From positions 1,736,001 to 1,800,000 of the forward strand of contig JAQJZZ010000001.1 in assembly GCA_030077755.1 (NCBI GenBank): DNA of 64,000 nt, written 5' to 3'. The position numbers and the translations under genes were made by a program. This document shows, in pieces, positions 23,981 through 35,276 of this stretch. Origin of the DNA: Filosporella fistucella. Its lineage: Eukaryota; Ascomycota; Leotiomycetes; Helotiales. The number at the start of each line of letters is the position of its first letter. Position 1 is the stretch's first letter. The notes below the pieces were generated by a model. The model saw nothing but the letters and a program-made list of their open reading frames with translations, made no database searches and had not been told where the DNA came from.

Positions 23981-25728
23981 ATGTTCAAAATGTCGCTGCA
24001 GTGGGTTTCAGTGCTTCTTGCAGCTATCGCTGTGATCAGCACAATGCTTCTCAGCATGCAAAAGAACGAGGGGGAGCCATTGACTGTGCGGTCTAGAATT
24101 CCTTTCATTGGCCACCTCTTTGGATTCCTTCGATACCAAGGCGATTATTTGAAGATGTTGAGGTAAGCCAGCCTTCAATTTCTGATGTGTTTTGTCTAAT
24201 TATCCTATAGTGCGCAACACCAATCATTGCCAGTCTTCATGCTCCAGATTCTGTCCACGAAAGTCTATGTCATCAGCTCTTCAGACATTGCGCATGCTCT
24301 TCTTTGCAATTCTAAATCCATCGACTTCAATATGTTCCTCATTGAATTCTCAAATCGAGCTCTTGGAACAAGACGAGCGGTTCAAGAAATAGTGAAGAGA
24401 AATGGGGGCGATAATCGATATGTAAAGACTTCCATTGTTCCCCTAGCTCATCTCCTCGGAGTAGCCAACACCACTCCACACCAAATATCAGATATATGGT
24501 CACCATGTCTCAGGTAGAAAATGTAAAGCTGACAGAATAGCTGCGCTCAATTCATAAAGTAATGTATGCTGCTATGGCTTTCAGCCCCGCCCACCTCGAA
24601 GACAACCTTCGTGCCGTCACAACTCTTGCTGGCTTCCTCAATGGCATCAAAACCACGCCTACCTCTGTCCCACTCTTCCTCTGGCTCAGAAGTGTCTTCG
24701 CAATCGCAAACGCTGAATGCTTCTACGGTCCTCGAAACCCAATCTCCGAAAACCCCGATTTCATAAACTCGATCTGGGATTTCGATGAAGGTCTTCCTAT
24801 GCTCTGGTTCAATTTCTTGCCAAGCATCACGGCTCGGAAGGCATGGAAAGCTCGTACGGCTCTGACTCCCGCTTTCAAGAAATATTACGATGACTGATTG
24901 GATAAACGTGCGAATGAGTTCGTGAAAGGTCGGGCTATTGCGGGAAGAATGGAGGGATTCACGAACAGTGATCTCGCTAGCTTTGAGATTACCATTTGCT
25001 TCGTTACATTGACTAATACAGTTCCCAATGCCTTCGGCATGCTTTGCTTCATTCTCTCTTATCCATCCGATACTCTCATCTCTACTCTCACAGAAGAAAT
25101 CAAGAATATCTCCGAGAGAAAGCGAAATGAAGAAGGAAAAGAAGAACTCACCATCAACATCGCGGCCTACAACACTCACTGCCCAAACCTCATCGCCTGT
25201 TACCTCGACACCATCCGTCTCTGCGTCAGCGCTACACCCGTTCGTCTCGTCACTGAAGACATGGAACTCAAGAACGGCCAGGTTTTGAAGAAAGGAGGCA
25301 TAATCCAGGTTTGTGGTGGTGCCATGCATGAAGATGAGCGCGTCTGGGGTAAGAACTGGAATACCTTCGATCCATCAAGGTGGCTTGGCAAATCCGAGAA
25401 AGAAATGCGGGAACTGAAGAGGGCACTCCTTCCATTCGGTGGCGGAAGACATCTGTGTCCAGGCAGACATCTCGCTTTCCTCGAAATCGTCAGCTTTATC
25501 GCCGTGGTCCTGTTAGGATTCGACATCGAGATGGATGAGCAATGGTCTGAGAATGAGAAGGGCAAGGGATTCCAGATGCCGAAATTTAAGACTCAACAAC
25601 TTGGCGAGAATACAAAGAGACCTGAGGACGATATACAGGTTATTATCAAGAGAAAGGAGGAGTTCAAGGATGTAAGATTTGGATTCTGTGTTGATGGAGA
25701 GGGAGTACCAAGGATGTCTCCTCTTTGA
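23981..25728 (+). pseudogene. cytochrome P450 with in-frame TGA (CYP7/CYP8-like fungal family)
   Basis: Three exons fit (23981-24162, 24211-24513, 24585-25728; 543 codons). An N-terminal membrane anchor (VSVLLAAIAVISTML) is followed by RIPFIGHLFGFLRY, the proline-rich hinge. The haem loop FGGGRHLCPGR near the C-terminus supplies the thiolate Cys (codon 453). The I-helix region is around TICFVTLTNTVPN. Two faults are visible. A TGA at 24895-24897 (codon 266) interrupts otherwise conserved sequence in the same frame. The K-helix ExxR motif reads DTIR (D at 25207-25209), replacing a nearly invariant Glu. Translation would stop before the haem loop, giving an inactive product, so this is a pseudogene or a null allele of this strain. 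The layout (short N-terminal anchor, SATPVRLVTED after the K helix) resembles fungal relatives of prostacyclin synthase and 7-alpha-hydroxylase P450s. No biosynthetic cluster partners lie nearby. Confidence 0.8.
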
Positions 25729-26083
25729 GCTCGGGAGTTCAGCGATGCTTTCGGCTGATTTGAGGACTGCAAACATGTATCAGAGAGGAAGTTATGCAGC
25801 ATAGGACTTGTATGCGATTACATGTGATCCCATTTTGATATGAGCGTGAAAGTTTCGTGAATTCGCATTTGAGAAGACCGCGGGCGAATTGGATCTGAAG
25901 CAACGTCAACGCAGCATTTGGACATGATCCATCACCATTTCTTCAGCTACAGCGGAGAGGAGTAACATTATTGAAGCAATTTAAGGTCTTAAAGCTGAAC
26001 ATGATTCATTTCCATCTCATTAGAAAGTTATCTCATAAACACCAAGCCTACACATCGGGTATCACCTCACTATTCTATACCAA
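25729..26083. other. intergenic between convergent genes
   Basis: 355 bases between the P450 (plus) and the NCS1 permease (minus), 3' ends facing. Nothing but presumed polyadenylation regions is seen. Confidence 0.5.
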
Positions 26084-27789
26084 CTAATAGGCACTCTTCT
26101 CATCCACCCCCTTCTCCCCCATCTTCACACCCGTGCTCTCTACATCACTGTTCCCAATTTCTACCTCTCTACCCTCCTCATACCCGTAAATCGTCCCCTC
26201 AATTAAACTCTCTCTATGCGGACTCAAATAACTCAACGCAGTATAAACCACAATACTCGTCACAAACCCAAACAGCCAATCGAAAGTATATAGATTCCTC
26301 GCACCATCTGTGATGTGAACTTTCGCTCCTCCAATGGCAAGAGCTAGACCGGGGAGATTGGGACCGACGGAAATAAGCATAGCGAGTAGAGCACGCCAGT
26401 TCACGCCTTTGAAATAGTGGTATCTTCCAGCTGGGTTATACAGAGCCGGGACATCGAGATGTTGCTTATGTACTAGCCAGTAATCTGATGCGAGGATACC
26501 GGCTATAGGGGCTAGGAAGACGGCGTAACCGCCCATGAATGCTAGGAATGTTCCGGCGGAAGATATGATCTTCCATGGTACAATAACCCAGCCTCCGATG
26601 ATAGCAGCGATAATGCAGCCTCGCTCGATATTGACGTATTTGGGGAAGAGAACGGTCAGATCATTGGCAGCGGAAATGGAGTTCGCAGTTATGTTCGTGC
26701 CGACTTGGGCAATGTACCAAGATGTAGCGGCGAAGAAAGCAGCTGCTCGACCACCATGTCCGTTTGCAAGCCATTTCTCGATGATGACGAGAGGGTTCCA
26801 GATCAGCTCACCGTAGATGACTCCGGTAGCAGATGTGGTTACGATTCCGATGACAGCACAGAGTGTGAACAGAATGGGGAGAATGGGGAGCTGGATATAT
26901 TGTCCTTTACTGGAACGGGCGTATCGCGAGAAATCGGGAATGTTGCAGGCGAGTGTAGACCAGGAACCTGTTACTGAACTCATGCAGGAGAGCCAGAGGT
27001 ATGCTTTTGTCGAGCCGGAGACGGTAGCTTTCAAAGCGAAGATATTACCACTTCCGCCAGCTTTATGGACACACCAGCCCATAGTTGCCAGGGCTGTGAT
27101 GGGCGCTGCGATGAGCTTGGTCGCGAAGAGGTAGCGAAGTCTGGTTGGTGGAATCAAAAGGAGGGGAAGCTGGATGATCCAGAATAGAAAATAACTGATC
27201 ATTCCTTGAGTCGTGATGCCTTGGCCTTCTGGGATATGGTTTGGAATATTGGCGTACGATGGCCAGATGGCACTGATCATAATGGTCATACATTGTGCAC
27301 CACTTGCTCCTTGGATACCTAGCCAGAACATGGCCAGAATGGATCGAGAAACGATGGCGAAATACGCAAAGTAGTAACCGAATGATGCTCTGATGGCAAC
27401 TGAGAAGGGGATATGCAGTTTAGCACCGATAGCACCGTTGAGAACCATAGGGATTGCAACACATGATGTCCCGACAACGATCTATTCTTGTTAGAAATAG
27501 TCAACGGTGTACGAGCAAGACATACGATTGGAATAGCCTCTCTCCAACTTAAGCCTACCGCCAAAATTGAGGAAGCAGTCTCCCAAGTACCCAAATTAAT
27601 GGTATCCGTCGCCCAGTATGCCATCCAAGTCCAAATACTCCATGTCTGATTTTCGATCTTCACCGGATCCATATCCTCATTTGTCCAGACATGGTCTGGG
27701 GCAAGAGCAGACTTCTGCTTCGGCAGTTGCCATGCCTTGACAGAAGTGCATCGCTCTTTCAACTGCTGTTTACTTGGTACGTAACGCAT
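26084..27789 (-). CDS. NCS1-family permease (allantoin/uracil type, Fur-like)
   Basis: Two exons, 27789-27526 and 27481-26084, give 553 residues. The start has the family's WTNEDMDPVKIENQTWSIWTWMAYWATDTINLGTWE, the loop and first helix that carry substrate contacts. Later come TRLRYLFATKLIAAP, NIPDFSRYA and NSISAANDL (helix 8 motif), then GGYAVFLAPIAGILASDYWLVH. Twelve helices and a charged tail fit fungal Fur/Dal4/Fui-type transporters. Substrate could be allantoin, uracil or a related base; these are not separable by eye. It should be a plasma membrane H+ symporter. The minus-strand promoter just above 27789 holds a TATA-like stretch and several GATA motifs, suggesting control by nitrogen supply, as with the Dur3-like gene about 18 kb away. 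Confidence 0.9.
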
Positions 27790-27860
27790 TATGGCCTCGT
27801 TGAAGAAAGTGACAGATGAACAAGAAGCTCAAGGAGAGAACTTGAGCATGGTGACAGCTC

Positions 27861-28103
27861 CATATATAACGGGGCAAGAGAGATAAGGAGCTTACGATCT
27901 GGGACTAAGATATACTAGCGTGTCCATGTTGCAGCTCAGCATATGGCACAAACATAAATTTCTGCGCCAGCAAGCCCCACCAGTATGGTGTTCTGGAAGG
28001 CAGTTTAGGAAACACAACCTGGACAATGTATAGTACCGTTATCCATCCTGCCCGATAGCTGCGTGGCGGTTATCACGACGAATAGAGAATCTACAGCTTA
28101 TCA
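27861..28103 (-). promoter_or_regulatory. TATA-like box and GATA-motif cluster upstream of NCS1 permease
   Basis: Within 320 bases upstream of the permease ATG are four HGATAR-type hexamers: AGATAA at 27881-27886, CGATAG at 28053-28058, and TGATAA on the minus strand at 28070-28075 and 28098-28103. A TATATA-like run lies near 27861-27869. Fungal GATA factors (AreA/NIT2) activate purine and urea uptake genes, so the density fits. Experimental support is lacking. Confidence 0.4.
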
Positions 28104-29827
28104 TTCCCGGTCAGGACTTCGGTGCGGGAGGACCAAAGACGTACTATTTCCCCCATCGAATTGTTTCTGCTTTGGCTCTGTTATGAGTCTGCTGGCGGGA
28201 TTATGAGTTCCTTGAGGCGGATAAAGGCGGACTGATAGAGATGATAAGTGAGCTGTGAGTACAGGGTGAAGAAGCTGTTTGCGGAGAGATGCTGTCGGGC
28301 AAACATGGATGTTGGTGGGGAGGGATATTGAAAGTGGGCGTGATGAGGCGAGTTATTTGGGGAGGTTAGTGTGAATTCAGGGGTACTGATAGGATATGGA
28401 GTTGAAGACACAAGGGGATCTCGGCTTGGCCGTCACCCATTACTCGTGAGCTGTTGGAAACATCATAAAGTCAGTCTATTTCAATTCAATATAGCATCAT
28501 CATGTCCAATTACCTTCTCAAATGGCGATTTATACTTATCTGTCACAACCCATTCAGGAAAATCATCCCACAATCCTTCTGTAGTTTGCTATCGATTTAA
28601 TTATGTTATCAATGTTACCCAACCCAGAGTCAATCCATATCAAAACATTAAAACGGCACAATTTCACCCATATTAGGAGCTATCCCTCCACATTTCCTGG
28701 CCGCCATTGCTTCCTTTTCCTCCCTAGCGACTAGCGACACCTAACCTCAAATCAAGCATCTAACACGTGATACAGGCCGGCGGCCCGGGTACCAAAGTCT
28801 TACTTTCCGGTGGCGCTGGTGTGGGAGCTTATCTCTACCACGGCTTGCGTTCATGCTGATTAATTGGATTATGGCTGACAACGGAGATATTATTTTGTGT
28901 CTCATTTTGCTCAACGGTGATCGAGATCTTGACCATGGATTGGTGAACAAGTGTATCCCGACATGTCAATGTCAATTGGACATCAAGTATCATTGATCCC
29001 CATGAAATGGGAAGCTGCTGATGCATCGCTCGGGGAATTGGGACTTCTGCATACTGCAATTGTTTGCCTACGATTTGGGTAAGTCTCCCCGATATCTAGA
29101 CCAAGATCAAATGTTCTGGATTTTTTTTAACATGACATAGCAGATAAATTCCCTAGAAGTCAAAGCCAATCCAGACCAATGGACCTCTGCAGTGAGAGCT
29201 CCAGAAACCGCCTTATTTCTCCCACTAGTCTAGGAGGAGGTGGCTGGGGATTTTGAGGCTGGTCGGGCGATTGCATTGTATTGGCCTGTAACGATGGCGT
29301 ATCAGATGGCAGAGTGGTCGTTAGCTAAGTAGTTGGATTGGATGGCATTCGGAAAGGCTAAGGAATAGTAAACTACATTTAAGGAGCTTCTAAAGTGCTA
29401 TTAGACCCAAAGCTTCCTATTAAACTTCAATTGTATTCTTTGTACTTTAGTAACATTGCAACATGGAACCGTCCTCGAGATATACTTATTTCTCTCCACC
29501 GCCTGTGAGTATCAGCCCGTAAAGCAAACATTATATAGTACGTACCCCACAGTACAACTTTAAAACTGTAATCCATGGAAGGATTCGTGAGTAATCCCGC
29601 GCGGCTGTCGGGACCTAGTAGTATCCACAGCTTTAGGGAACAAGTGGTAGAGTAGAACTATTAGAACTACTTTCAAGCATTGATCGTGGATGATATTTGG
29701 AGCTACCTATCACTATTGAATTTTTAAAAGATGTTTAATTCTAAATGAGTTTAATTCCTTCCCATAAGGAGCCTGAAATTTGCCAAGAGCGTTATCCAAT
29801 AATGCAGAAAGTGAAAAGTTAGATGAG

Positions 29828-29970
29828 GCGTCGTGAAATAGAAGCTATTGGTCTGGTCGGCTAGGTGAGCAGGATCCAAGTGTATACGGAGGTACAGCCG
29901 GTCAAGTACCTCCGTAGAGAGTGAGAAATGAGATCATGCGTTGTGGAATAGAACCCATTGGTTTGCTCGG
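29828..29970. repeat. imperfect direct repeat, 33 bases, 110 bases apart
   Basis: The segment near 29828-29860 and that near 29938-29970 match at 27 of 33 positions by eye. Four of the six differences are transitions. The pair flanks the perfect inverted repeat at 29885-29916, so it could be the remains of a duplicated or flanking target sequence of a small element. Short and diverged, so only weak evidence. Confidence 0.4.
29885..29916. repeat. perfect 11-base inverted repeat with 10-base loop
   Basis: Left arm TACGGAGGTAC (29885-29895) and right arm GTACCTCCGTA (29906-29916) pair perfectly around a 10-base loop. This could form a DNA or RNA hairpin, bind a dimeric factor, or be a relic of a MITE end. 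No gene overlaps it. Confidence 0.7.
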
Positions 29971-30551
29971 GGAAAACCCAAGGTGCTAATTTTCAGCCCT
30001 GCGAGCACGTCCCCGTCTCATGTTACACTCCCGCTCTTGTCGATACATTGGTCGTCCACCGTGATTGGCCAGCTCGGTCACCATTCCTTTGAAGCTTATA
30101 GAAAGTCCTTCACCTTGGCCTTCACAGCATTTGAATTGTGAACAGAAGCCTGATCTTATGTTGGGTAAATGGATTTTAATGTACATTTAACCGTGCTTAC
30201 TACCTACAAGCCCTCTCAGTTCTCAGAAATCGCCCCCAGATCACCCAATTGCAAGGCCAGTTGAGGAGATATGAGCAGGTGATTGACCAGACCGCTCGGA
30301 GTTCTGTCGATATTTAGACATTTTTCAACTCGGGTGACAATTGAAAGGGCACGTAGGTAGGAATAGGGAATCTCGGAGCTCGTGGAGGTAGCCAGGGGTA
30401 GAGGCAATACCTATATAGCTACGCCTTGGACGTGGAATTGTCTTGAGAACTGACAAGCAAGTGCAGACTGGCAGCTTCTTTCCTCCCAAATAAAGATACA
30501 AAAACGCACATACAAACAACAAGTACTCTATATACTACAGCCCAAGTCAAC

Positions 30552-31067
30552 ATGCGTCTTCATCTCAACCTCCCTACTGCTCTCGTAGCCACCCTCTCTG
30601 CAGGGACCCTCATCTCTGCCGCCGCAGTGGCGAACCCAATCGCCTCCATCTCCACCGACACCAGCTCTGCGGTTGAAACTCACGAGCTCCTCCCCCGAAC
30701 CGATTATTTCCACGTCTGGTTGCAAAACTGCCGCTCCAACTTTGTGCTCCCTGGCTCTGGCGGCGTGGTGCCAGAATACAGTTACTACGTCGTGGCCCCT
30801 GACACGGCGTCCGACACGTGCGGAGCTGGTTCGGTCGACGGTGACGTCTCTGTGGGGCAGGAGTTTACCAGCCAGCAGCCGTGGGTCCACTCGTGGGCGA
30901 ACTTCATCTATAAGCCTAATAATGGCAACTGGTGGAATATCTACTTTGTCACCGACCAGTCGAAACAGGTTGGCACTTGTGTGGCGTCGAATGGTGGCGC
31001 CAGTCGTTGTTTGGGAGTTTTTGATGCGTGCACCTCTGTCGAGGTGGCCCATTGCTCGCTATTCTGA
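30552..31067 (+). CDS. small secreted six-cysteine protein, unknown function
   Basis: Intronless, 171 residues, ATG start, in a gene-poor setting. Residues 1-25 form a signal peptide (hydrophobic core TALVATLSAGTLISAAAVA). A Pro-Arg at about 48-49, after a Ser/Thr-rich propeptide-like stretch, could be a processing point. The rest contains six cysteines (60, 90, 143, 153, 160, 168), an even number suited to three disulfides, and many Trp/Tyr/Phe residues (WVHSWANF, GNWWNIYF). The body is more G/C-rich than its flanks. I do not recognise the family. Size, secretion, cysteine content and isolation fit a candidate effector or other apoplastic protein, which is inference only. The antisense 174-residue frame over the same bases is a shadow. 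Confidence 0.75.
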   Translation: MRLHLNLPTALVATLSAGTLISAAAVANPIASISTDTSSAVETHELLPRTDYFHVWLQNCRSNFVLPGSGGVVPEYSYYVVAPDTASDTCGAGSVDGDVSVGQEFTSQQPWVHSWANFIYKPNNGNWWNIYFVTDQSKQVGTCVASNGGASRCLGVFDACTSVEVAHCSLF

Positions 31068-31755
31068 GCTTGAGATGCTGAGTGCGAGCGTCATTGGTTC
31101 CTGAAGGGAAGAGAAACTAGATTGGCATTACGTTGAATATATACTCGTTGAGACTTGATAGCTTCTTTCATTGTGACTGCCTTAACTTTCTTGTTGCATT
31201 AATCCACGCATTTGTGAAGGACACCAACTTGACACCATTTCTATCAAAACGTTTTTACCCCTAGGTAGGTAGGCACTTAAATTCGATACTAAACTTCACT
31301 ATCAAGCTTTTGAGTAAGTTACATCAATATGAGGCTTGGATTCTAAACGAAAAATTGAGGAGCTGAGTGTATTGTGTGTCTGGGCTTGCCGATGCCAATA
31401 AAAAGGGACATATGATACTCTGACACAAGGGGAGGAGAACTGGAATAACTTTGACTAATAGCTGAATAGATAAATCGCTGTGCAGCAAGAGAGGAAAGGC
31501 AAATCAAGCCTTTGCAAGGTATCAGGTTTCAAAAATAAGTATTGCAGCGTTGATGCGCGCCTGTAGACTGACAGGCGCTAAAGCAAGTTAACAATATAGC
31601 GAGATATATATAACTATGTTCATCATAAATGACCCTTACGAACCTTCTCACATGTATTACTTAACTGGTGAGTTATCTGGAAACCCAAAATCAAGTCTCA
31701 TGCTCAAATCTGCCATGCTATTCTAATATACACCATCTAAAAGTACAATACAAAT
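31068..31755. other. intergenic between convergent genes
   Basis: 688 bases between the small secreted gene (plus) and the Rpn2 gene (minus), 3' ends facing. No gene or RNA seen. Confidence 0.55.
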
Positions 31756-34700
31756 CTATTCGTCGGAGAGGTATTCGTCCTCATTATCAGTGAAGTATTC
31801 AAACTCCCTGGGACACTCCGCCTCCTCAGCACCTTCCTCGTCCTCGTCGACAGCTGTGAGAACACCAGCTGCGGCAGCAGCACCAGTAGTCTCCTGGGCT
31901 TCTGCTCTACGGCGAAGGTTGAATGACTCGGTACGCAAATCCTCGAGAGTGGTGGGCGCAGCTGCTTTCTCGATAGAGGCTATCTTGAGCTTCTCCTCAA
32001 TCAAAACCTTTTCTTCATCTGGTGTTGAATCGATCATGAGAATTACACCTCCAGTTGGCTTCTTCACCGGCTTGTAACGACCAGCTGGGAAGCTGATGAA
32101 TTTGAGTTGAGCAGGGACAACTCTGGACATGTTCTCGATTTCATATCCGACTTTCTCCTTCTCAAGTTTCTTCTTGGCAGCCTCAGCTGCTGAGACTTCC
32201 TTTTCACCTTCATCCCTCTTCTCATCGGACTTTCCCTCCTTCTCCTTCTCCTCATCGAGATCCATTTTATCGGGAGCATTGATCTTGGGTGTAGTAGGGG
32301 TCTGATCAATATCCATGCTCTCTCTACGTTGGGCTCGTTCCTTCTTCTGAGCTCGTCGCTTGGCTTGTGCGGTTGTTGAAAGAACGGCGGTGGCGATGAA
32401 GGTAGGTGCCTCATCAGTCTTGACCTCTTGTTCTGGTGGATAATCGAATAAGCTTGGCCGAGTGGCACTGTGGAACTTGAAGCTTGGAATCTCCAGATCG
32501 TGATCCAAACCAATCATTGAAGTTGGTGTGAAACTCAATGATAGGAAATGGGTGAACGGGAACCAGTACCAGTATTGTGTGAAGACAGCCATACCAACAA
32601 TACCAGCCATGTTGAGGTTTCCGGATTGTGTTTGAAGTCCAATTGTGCAGTTTCGTCCACCTGCATCGATGATGCCCAATGCCAATGCACAACCGAACTT
32701 GGTCATAGCATCTTCATGTCTGTCGCTGACAATCTTCTTCAAATTCTTGCGAATGGCTGCTACCTTTGGATTCATGACCTCGTTTTGTTGGACCATGATC
32801 ATAGCAAGGGAGATTAATGCACCTTGACGGACAAAATCTGTTGGGTCCTTGATCATGGGCTCGAGCAAATCAATTGCCTCGTCAAGACCAGTACCCGCGC
32901 AAGAAATACCTAAAGCCATCGCAGCACCATATCGAACATGTGGATTGTAGGATTCGGAAAGAAGCTCGACCATCCGTGGTACACTACCTGGCTTTCGGAA
33001 GAGAATGAACCCCAAACTCATGACGGCGATTCTTCTAACATCGTCATTCACGTCGCTAACAGCAACGTGAAGCAATTTACGAACCGCCTTGTTGCTGCCG
33101 GTACCACAATAGGCCATTGCTACAGTCATGATACCTCCGTAACGAAGAGATGGATCCGGGTCGCTGAGAAGACCTTCAATGAGCTCATCTGCACCTTCTT
33201 GACGACCATACATAATGAGTGCCATCCCAAGGGCAAGTCCACGAACGATCTTCTCGTGCTGGGTATCATGTGCGTAAGTGACCATATCCTCGAGTGCTTT
33301 GAGGTTTCCAGTCCCCAGCATAATCAGGCCCATTGCGAGGCCCACTGCTTCTCCGTTGAGTGCAGAATCGGTGTAAAGCACGTTCTTCAAGATCTCGTAG
33401 ATCTCGTCGGATCCAGTAGCCATACCTGCAATACCAAGACCCAAAGCGCCACCATGCTGAATGACTTCCTCGGTAGCCTCCTTGAATTGCTCTTTTAGGT
33501 AATCTAGAGCATCTGCACCGTGATTGGCATAGATGAGTCCATAGGCATAAAGAGAACCACCTTGGCTGAAAATTGATCCACTAAGCTGAGTTCGGCGTGG
33601 TAGGTAGGGCTCTAGTAATTTTTTGCACTGCGACAAGTTTCCGCGATGAATCACACCAAGAGCTGCAGTAGCAGAGAATTTCGACCAGTTCACTGCCTTT
33701 CCCAACCACTCCAGATTATCTCTGAAGAATTTATCATTTGTTGTTCCTTGGTTCATGAACGCATTGCAGAAAGTGACTGCAGTGTGGAATATCGAGTTTC
33801 TGCCCTCCAGACTGTCTCTAACCTTGTTGAGGATGCTCAAATCAGTGTGATTGTTTCGGTAGAGGAATTCAAGGTTCAATTTGATCGTCTCGCTACCATC
33901 AAGAATCTTGCGTATGCTCTCGTATTTTGTGTACTCTTTGTCGGTGATGTTCACAGAATCGGGAGCCGGTGCTCCGGCACGATCGTTGAGTTCGCCCAGT
34001 AATTGATCTGTGTCTGTCGCTGCACATCGTCAGTACTAGCAATCAACATTAAAAATGGAACATACGGTTTTCACTCTGTGCTGCTGGCTTCTCTGGAAGG
34101 GATTTGATGACCTTGGCAAGGAATTCCTGCGTGCCATTGTCATACAAATCGAAGGCTATTTGGTATGCGATTGCTGAAGATGTTTGGTCGTCGTTTGCCT
34201 GAAAGTGTTAGCTTTGCCATTCAAAAGGCGCCCGTTCTTCAACCCACCACTAATCTCTTCAACATTGTCGATGCCTCCTCATCCTGATCCAGGTAGACGG
34301 CACATCTCGCGATCGAGAAGTAGTCGGGGGTAGGAATTTCGTTCAGTAAATCCAATATCATCCGCAGTATATCAGTACGAAGGCCACGTTCTTGCACAAC
34401 ATCCATGCAAATCCCCAACACATACTCCATAAGCTCCTCAGTTGGTCCAGGCGCCCCTTCTGTTTGCTTGCTTTTGTTTCTCTTTTCATCGTCACTGGCA
34501 CGCTTGATGACCATCCGTAGGACGTTCAGATTTCTAGCCTCGACAGCAATACCAACTACTTGCCTATATCTGCCCTCCTTCAAGCAGCTTTCAAAGAGTC
34601 TCTCAATCACTCGCTGCAAAGCAGTTTGTGTTCCCTGATCTGGAATCGCCAATCCATTCTTGCCTTCTGCGACAGTGGGTTCCACAAGATTCTCTGTTGA

Positions 34701-35276
34701 GACCCTTGAAAGTAGGGATTTCGAAGGTAATGTCGATTGGGAAAATGGTGTTGTGGGTGAAGTGAGGGCGGCGGCTTCAGAATCTTTCTTGTCTTTGAAG
34801 GAGGTAGCAATTGTCGGGAGAGAACCTTTTGATTTCACTTGTGGGACAGCATTCTTTGCGGCAGAAACAGTAATGTATGTGTCGACGCATCTTGAAATAA
34901 TGGTTTCCTCGAACTCGCCACCATTGTCGAGTTTGAACAAGTCCCCAGCTCCAAGAGCAAACTTCATGCTCTCATTGTAGTATTGAAGATGGTAATATAC
35001 CTTTGCCAGAACTAAAGACGCCAGCTGTCGTTCGGGGAAGGACTCATCTTCGTAGAGGGCTTCACTGAAGGGCGAGTTAGTTATATTCCAGCGTGCAAAG
35101 CATCGCAAAGAGCGTCTTCAAGTAATGATTGCTCACATTTGACCTATTGACCCTGCTACCTCCGTCCAGAGAGTATCAATATCATCGTTCAAGGTCTCAA
35201 GGGCGAAAACCTTGAGCTCGGGCTCTTCGTCGGACAGGAAGCCCAAGACTCCCGAGGCTGAAGTCAAACCAGGCAT
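31756..35276 (-). CDS. rpn2: 26S proteasome regulatory subunit Rpn2 (PSMD1)
   Basis: Four exons (35276-35137, 35064-34248, 34198-34066, 34019-31756) close in frame to 1,117 residues, near the expected length. The start reads GLTSASGVLGFLSDEEPELK, as in fungal Rpn2. After the helical N-terminus, the middle holds repeated proteasome/cyclosome (PC) repeats such as GVIHRGNLSQC, GLGIAGMATGSDEIYE, YGGIMTVAMAYCGTGSN, MSLGFILFR and YGAAMALGISCAGTG, forming the toroid. A Lys/Glu-rich stretch follows, and the C-terminus is acidic, ending EYFTDNEDEYLSDE. In fungi and animals this tail binds the ubiquitin receptor Rpn13. Rpn2 is a scaffold in the base of the 19S particle, in nucleus and cytoplasm. The exon 2 donor (GTGGGT) is weak but conserved flanks support it. 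Confidence 0.95.

Larger units (their letters stand above)
27790..30551. other. gene-poor region upstream of small secreted protein
   Basis: 2.8 kb without a supportable gene, apart from the NCS1 promoter at its left end. The 28181-28411 minus frame begins with GTG and is not supported. Short stop-rich stretches look like decayed sequence. Two small repeats (29828-29970 and 29885-29916) are listed separately. Confidence 0.5.

Noticed and set aside
28181..28411. 76-residue minus-strand frame near 28.3 kb
   Set aside because: Starts with GTG, lacks a domain and lies in decayed intergenic sequence.
30528..31052. 174-residue open frame on the minus strand
   Set aside because: Antisense shadow of the small secreted gene, with no signal peptide or known family.
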